A stretch of DNA of 54,529 nucleotides from Candidatus Omnitrophota bacterium (lineage in GTDB: Bacteria > Omnitrophota > Gorgyraeia > 2-01-FULL-45-10), in assembly GCA_903843285.1 (NCBI GenBank), contig CAIMPC010000025.1:1-54529 (forward strand), read 5' to 3'. This document shows positions 51,985 to 54,529 of this stretch, in pieces; positions within the stretch are counted from its first letter, which is position 1; each line of letters opens with the position of its first letter. The notes beneath the pieces were generated by a model, which had not been told where the DNA came from, did not search any database, and saw only the letters and a program-made list of their open reading frames with translations. Both the position numbers and the translations under genes were made by a program.

Positions 51985-52059
51985 CTATTTTTTCCTAGCC
52001 CTTCGCTTTCTTTTCCTCATATCGCGCGCCTTCATCTTACGTGTATATTTTTTTGGCAT
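51985..52059 (-). CDS. 24-residue highly basic peptide
   Basis: ATG 52059 begins MPKKYTRKMKARDMRKRKRR and ends ARKK before TAG. Fifteen of 24 residues are Lys or Arg. GGGAGGA stands in a correct place upstream. Its make-up resembles very small ribosome-associated proteins such as bTHX or COX24-type domains, but it is too short for me to assign. It precedes the secreted-protein gene in the same direction. Confidence 0.65.
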   Translation of the reverse strand: MPKKYTRKMKARDMRKRKRRARKK

Positions 52060-52154
52060 TACATCCTCCCTTTATTTATTAATACGAATCAACACTATCC
52101 AGAATATGTTACCACATAAAACGCTAACCTCAAAGAATCTTTACCGGTATGGTT

Positions 52155-52451
52155 TCATAACGGCTCATCATTATGCAATGATCCGGCAGATTTAACAGAA
52201 GTATTTTTTGGCACCTTCTGTCCAATGGCGTTTCTGGTGAACTCTTCCGTATTTGCCGGCTTATGAACCGACATCCGAAGATCCAGATTTCCGGATAAAA
52301 GTGCGTTTGCCTTGTTGAACGTCGTAGCAACCGTATCCGATACCATATCCCACCCCTGGGCTTTAGGTTTATCCTGTTCTTCATCGGCATAAGACATAAT
52401 ACACGCCCCTGATATTATAAGGACTGCAATTATTACCAAACGTATCATCAT
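52155..52451 (-). CDS. Small secreted protein (98 residues)
   Basis: A signal peptide (about 1-22, ending MSYA) precedes a polar mature part with a short hydrophobic-amphipathic region (GWDMVSDTVATTFNKANAL) and little else. It lacks the family A words of its two neighbours. No clear ribosome site is seen before the tandem ATG codons. I do not recognise it. Confidence 0.6.
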   Translation of the reverse strand: MMIRLVIIAVLIISGACIMSYADEEQDKPKAQGWDMVSDTVATTFNKANALLSGNLDLRMSVHKPANTEEFTRNAIGQKVPKNTSVKSAGSLHNDEPL

Positions 52452-52632
52452 ATGAAATATTCTTCTTAATATTTATATAATCCGCCACATCCACATATTA
52501 ATAGACGGTACTGATGCCCCAAATTCATTATCTAAGTTATACCATCGAATAATAGTATTGGCAACGCTACTCCGTAATTAATATCATACGGTATATTGCC
52601 CGATACGATTATATGGCGGCTGGCTATATTAC

Positions 52633-52774
52633 GGGACTATTGCGAAATGCAACTTCCGTCATTCTGAGGGAGGCCATCGGCCGACCGAAGAATCTATTTA
52701 CCGTCTAGATTCTTCACTTCGCCCTTTGGGCTTCGCTCAGAATGACATGGAATTTGGCATTTCGCAACAGTCCC
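52633..52774. mobile_element. MITE-like element with 18-bp terminal inverted repeats
   Basis: The ends GGGACTATTGCGAAATGC (52633-52650) and GCATTTCGCAACAGTCCC (52757-52774) are inverted copies at 17 of 18 positions. A second inverted pair (GTCATTCTGAG / CTCAGAATGAC, 52658-52746) is nested within, with CGAAGAATCT and AGATTCTTC in the centre. The inner part matches the element at 9407-9550. It has no reading frame, so it would need a transposase in trans. Confidence 0.75.
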
Positions 52775-52803
52775 ATTACAATAAAACTATTTTTTCATTT
52801 ATA

Positions 52804-52853
52804 AAAAATAGACGACTGACATTTGTGCGAGATAATGTCTATCGCCTATTTTT
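52804..52853 (-). terminator. Long hairpin terminator of the repetitive surface protein
   Basis: About 20 base pairs with one mismatch and two G-T pairs (AAAAATAG/CTATTTTT outer, GCGA/TCGT, then the inner ACATT/AATGT) close a 10-base loop, 20 bases after the stop codon. A T-run follows on the minus strand and an A-run stands before, so it may work in both directions. Confidence 0.7.
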
Positions 52854-52873
52854 ATTATAATTATTACTACTTG

Positions 52874-54529
52874 CTATTTCTTTACAGCGCTCTTCCATTT
52901 TAAATACAACTGAATATCTACGGCGTTCATTTGTCTCTGGCCGGATGGGGCATTTGTCCAGTAGTATTGCCCATTGACCACCTGGACACTTTCCCATGTC
53001 TTCCAATATACCGCACCTTGAGTGCCCGGCATTGTCTTCAAGGAATTGATCACCATGCTCAACTCATCTGCGGTGAGACGTTTGCCGTCCTGCTTAGTAA
53101 AGTTAATGGTTACACCGCTAAGAACCACGGAATTGCCTCCTCTGGCATAAGCGTAGTTTATAGCGTTAACGTCCGGCGCAGACAGTATGTACGGATTCTG
53201 GAAATTATAGTTTGTTATTACACTGCTCAAAAAGGGGGCTTGCTGTTCAGGCGTCTGTGCCGACTTCACGATATTAGCCGTAACAACGCCCGCTTGCTGT
53301 TCTTTCTGAACCGCAGGCTTAACATAGATAAGGTTAGATGCATCATTGGTGTAGGTGTATGTGGCTACCAGAGTGGTGAAGTTAGCATCCGAGTAGCTCT
53401 TCTTTCCTTGAAGTCTTCCTGTCGAGTCTAAGTAGTATGCGCATGTGAATGATAGCTCGCCGTCAAGAGCTGTAGATCTCTTAGACTGGTCTACCCTGCC
53501 GTAACCCTGATTATTCCAGTTCTCATTAAGATAGTGGTAGTAGCTCATACCTAAGGCGTCTGGGGTGGCGAGGGTTTTGGATGATAGGCGATTATTCACG
53601 TCATTGGTGTAGGTATATGTGGCTACCAGAGTGGTGAAGTTAACATCTGAGTAGCTATTCTTAGTCTGAAGTCTTCCTGTGGAGTCTGCGTAGTAGCTGT
53701 ATGTATGTGATAGTTCATTGTTAATAGCGGTAGATAACCTGGATTGGTCTACCCTGCCGTAGCCCTGATTATTCCAGTTCTCGTCGATGTAGTGATAGTA
53801 GATGTTACCGATCGAGTCTGGTGTGGTGAGGGTCTTAGAGGATACTCTATAAGTAGTATCGGAGATAGTGCATGAGTCGGCGTTTAAATATGATAAAAGA
53901 TTCCACTTATTATTGGTGTATTTGTACATGCCGCTGGAACCGAAATCACCGATTATCTCATAGGTGCCATTACTAAGAGGTGTTAATGTGAATGAGTCGG
54001 CGTTTAAGAAAGAGATTTGATTCCACTTATTATTGGTGTATTTCCACATGCCATTAGAAGCGAAGTCACCTATTATGTCATAGGTGTTATTATTGAGAGG
54101 TGTCAGTGTGAATGAGTCGGCATTCAGGTAAGATAAGAGATTCCACTTATTATTAGTGTACTTCCACATGCCGCTGGAACCAAAGTCGGCTATGATGTCG
54201 TAGGTGTTGTTATTAAGCGGTGATAGCGTGAATGAGTCGGCGTTTAAATAAGATAAAAGATTCCACTTATTATTAGTGTATCTGTACATACCATTAGAAC
54301 CGAAATCACCGATTATCTCATAGGTGTTATTATTGAGAGGTGTAAGTGTAAATGAGTCGGCGTTTAAGAAAGAGATCTGATTCCACTTATTATTGGAATG
54401 CTTCCACATGCCGCAAGGGCCGAAGTCAGCTATTATGTCGTAGGTGTTGTTATTGAGAGGTGATAGTGCGAATGAGTCGGCGTTTAAGAAAGAGATCTGA
54501 TTCCACTGATTATTGGAATACTTCCACAT
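52874..54529 (-). CDS. Repetitive surface protein, C-terminal part
   Basis: The gene enters from the right edge, so the N-terminus is missing; 551 residues are visible. Five complete 40-residue repeats and part of a sixth (WKYTNNKWNLLSYLNADSF, then LTPLNNNTYDIIGDFGSNG) look like beta-propeller blades. Two 86-residue repeats follow (SSKTLATPDALG, YYHYLNENWNNQGYGRVDQS, DSTGRLQ, FTTLVATYTYTND), resembling YD/RHS-type repeats. A unique C-terminal part of about 150 residues ends KSAVKK. Such proteins are usually exported adhesins or shell proteins; no cell-wall anchor is seen. Confidence 0.7.
   Translation of the reverse strand: MWKYSNNQWNQISFLNADSFALSPLNNNTYDIIADFGPCGMWKHSNNKWNQISFLNADSFTLTPLNNNTYEIIGDFGSNGMYRYTNNKWNLLSYLNADSFTLSPLNNNTYDIIADFGSSGMWKYTNNKWNLLSYLNADSFTLTPLNNNTYDIIGDFASNGMWKYTNNKWNQISFLNADSFTLTPLSNGTYEIIGDFGSSGMYKYTNNKWNLLSYLNADSCTISDTTYRVSSKTLTTPDSIGNIYYHYIDENWNNQGYGRVDQSRLSTAINNELSHTYSYYADSTGRLQTKNSYSDVNFTTLVATYTYTNDVNNRLSSKTLATPDALGMSYYHYLNENWNNQGYGRVDQSKRSTALDGELSFTCAYYLDSTGRLQGKKSYSDANFTTLVATYTYTNDASNLIYVKPAVQKEQQAGVVTANIVKSAQTPEQQAPFLSSVITNYNFQNPYILSAPDVNAINYAYARGGNSVVLSGVTINFTKQDGKRLTADELSMVINSLKTMPGTQGAVYWKTWESVQVVNGQYYWTNAPSGQRQMNAVDIQLYLKWKSAVKK
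53333..53848. repeat. Two direct 258-bp repeats in the surface protein gene
   Basis: Units at 53591-53848 and 53333-53590 code for 86 residues each and share most positions, including the whole FTTLVATYTYTND end. The exact in-frame unit points to duplication. Confidence 0.85.
53930..54529. repeat. Five 120-bp tandem repeats in the surface protein gene
   Basis: Five head-to-tail 120-base units (40 codons) reach the right window edge, with a truncated sixth at about 53849-53929. Neighbouring units are very similar at the DNA level, which suggests recent expansion or homogenisation. The array probably continues beyond the window. Confidence 0.88.

Larger units (their letters stand above)
52452..52873. 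other. 422-base intergenic region with a MITE-like element and a terminator
   Basis: No credible gene is seen. The stretch holds the 142-base inverted-repeat element at 52633-52774 and the terminator hairpin at 52804-52853. The remaining 180 bases next to 52452 are AT-rich and show no clear promoter. Confidence 0.7.

Noticed and set aside
52130..52390. Alternative 86-codon frame overlapping the secreted protein at 52155-52451
   Set aside because: The other frame has a clear signal peptide and start; this one is basic and irregular and looks like a shadow reading.

Overview
The window reads as a chromosomal segment of an uncultured Gram-negative bacterium, most likely a member of the PVC-side candidate phyla such as Omnitrophota. 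This placement is inference, from the mix of a type IV pilus secretin, SurA/PrsA-like periplasmic chaperones, a complete MoxR/Bat cluster, GspG-like pilins, scattered palindromic repeats and a large repetitive surface protein; no rRNA is present to confirm it. Almost every gene lies on the minus strand over about 54 kb; the one clear exception is a PilZ gene at 51241-51618. Genes are tightly packed with many 1-4 base stop/start overlaps, and strong sigma70-type promoters (TTGACA-like, 16-18 bp, TATAAT-like) mark the operon starts.

Layout, left to right (transcription runs right to left). (1) 1-400: the start of tuf with tRNA-Thr(GGT) and two tandem promoters. (2) 415-9302: tRNA-Gly(TCC), then moxR, DUF58, a BatD-like protein, batA, batB, batC, batD and batE, a VWA/AAA+ envelope-stress type cluster. 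(3) 9407-18579: a repeat element, rsmA, pdxA, two peptidyl-prolyl isomerases, two GT-C-like membrane proteins, and an unusually short Mfd. (4) 18582-25657: argS, rsfS, a tiny zinc-ribbon gene, nadD, proA, proB, obg, rpmA, rplU, the familiar rplU-rpmA-obg-proBA-nadD-rsfS order. (5) 25828-43438: a type IV pilus region: rng and a TIGR03936-like gene, then pilQ, P, O, N, M, three minor (pre)pilins, a separately transcribed major pilin with a structured leader, a second pilin, pilC, two pilB paralogues, a free-standing MshEN domain, pilT, and a HAMP-GAF protein with a degenerate GGDEF domain. (6) 43545-50483: a B12-binding radical SAM gene, a TPR protein, SpoIID/LytB-like, queH, ruvB, ruvA, ruvC and yebC. 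(7) 50606-54529: an accessory end with a SemiSWEET, a PilZ protein, three small secreted proteins, a 24-residue basic peptide gene, a MITE-like repeat and the 3' part of a repetitive surface protein.

Working together: the pilus genes form a full inner-membrane platform, motor and secretin set, and c-di-GMP is suggested as an input by three MshEN domains, one PilZ protein and one probably catalytically dead GGDEF protein. The most unusual items are the short Mfd (UvrA-binding-like module, RNA-polymerase-binding domain and motor only), the leader of the major pilin, where one segment can pair with either of two near-identical partners and so looks like a terminator/antiterminator switch, the degenerate GGDEF, and the small-gene cluster near 51-52 kb.
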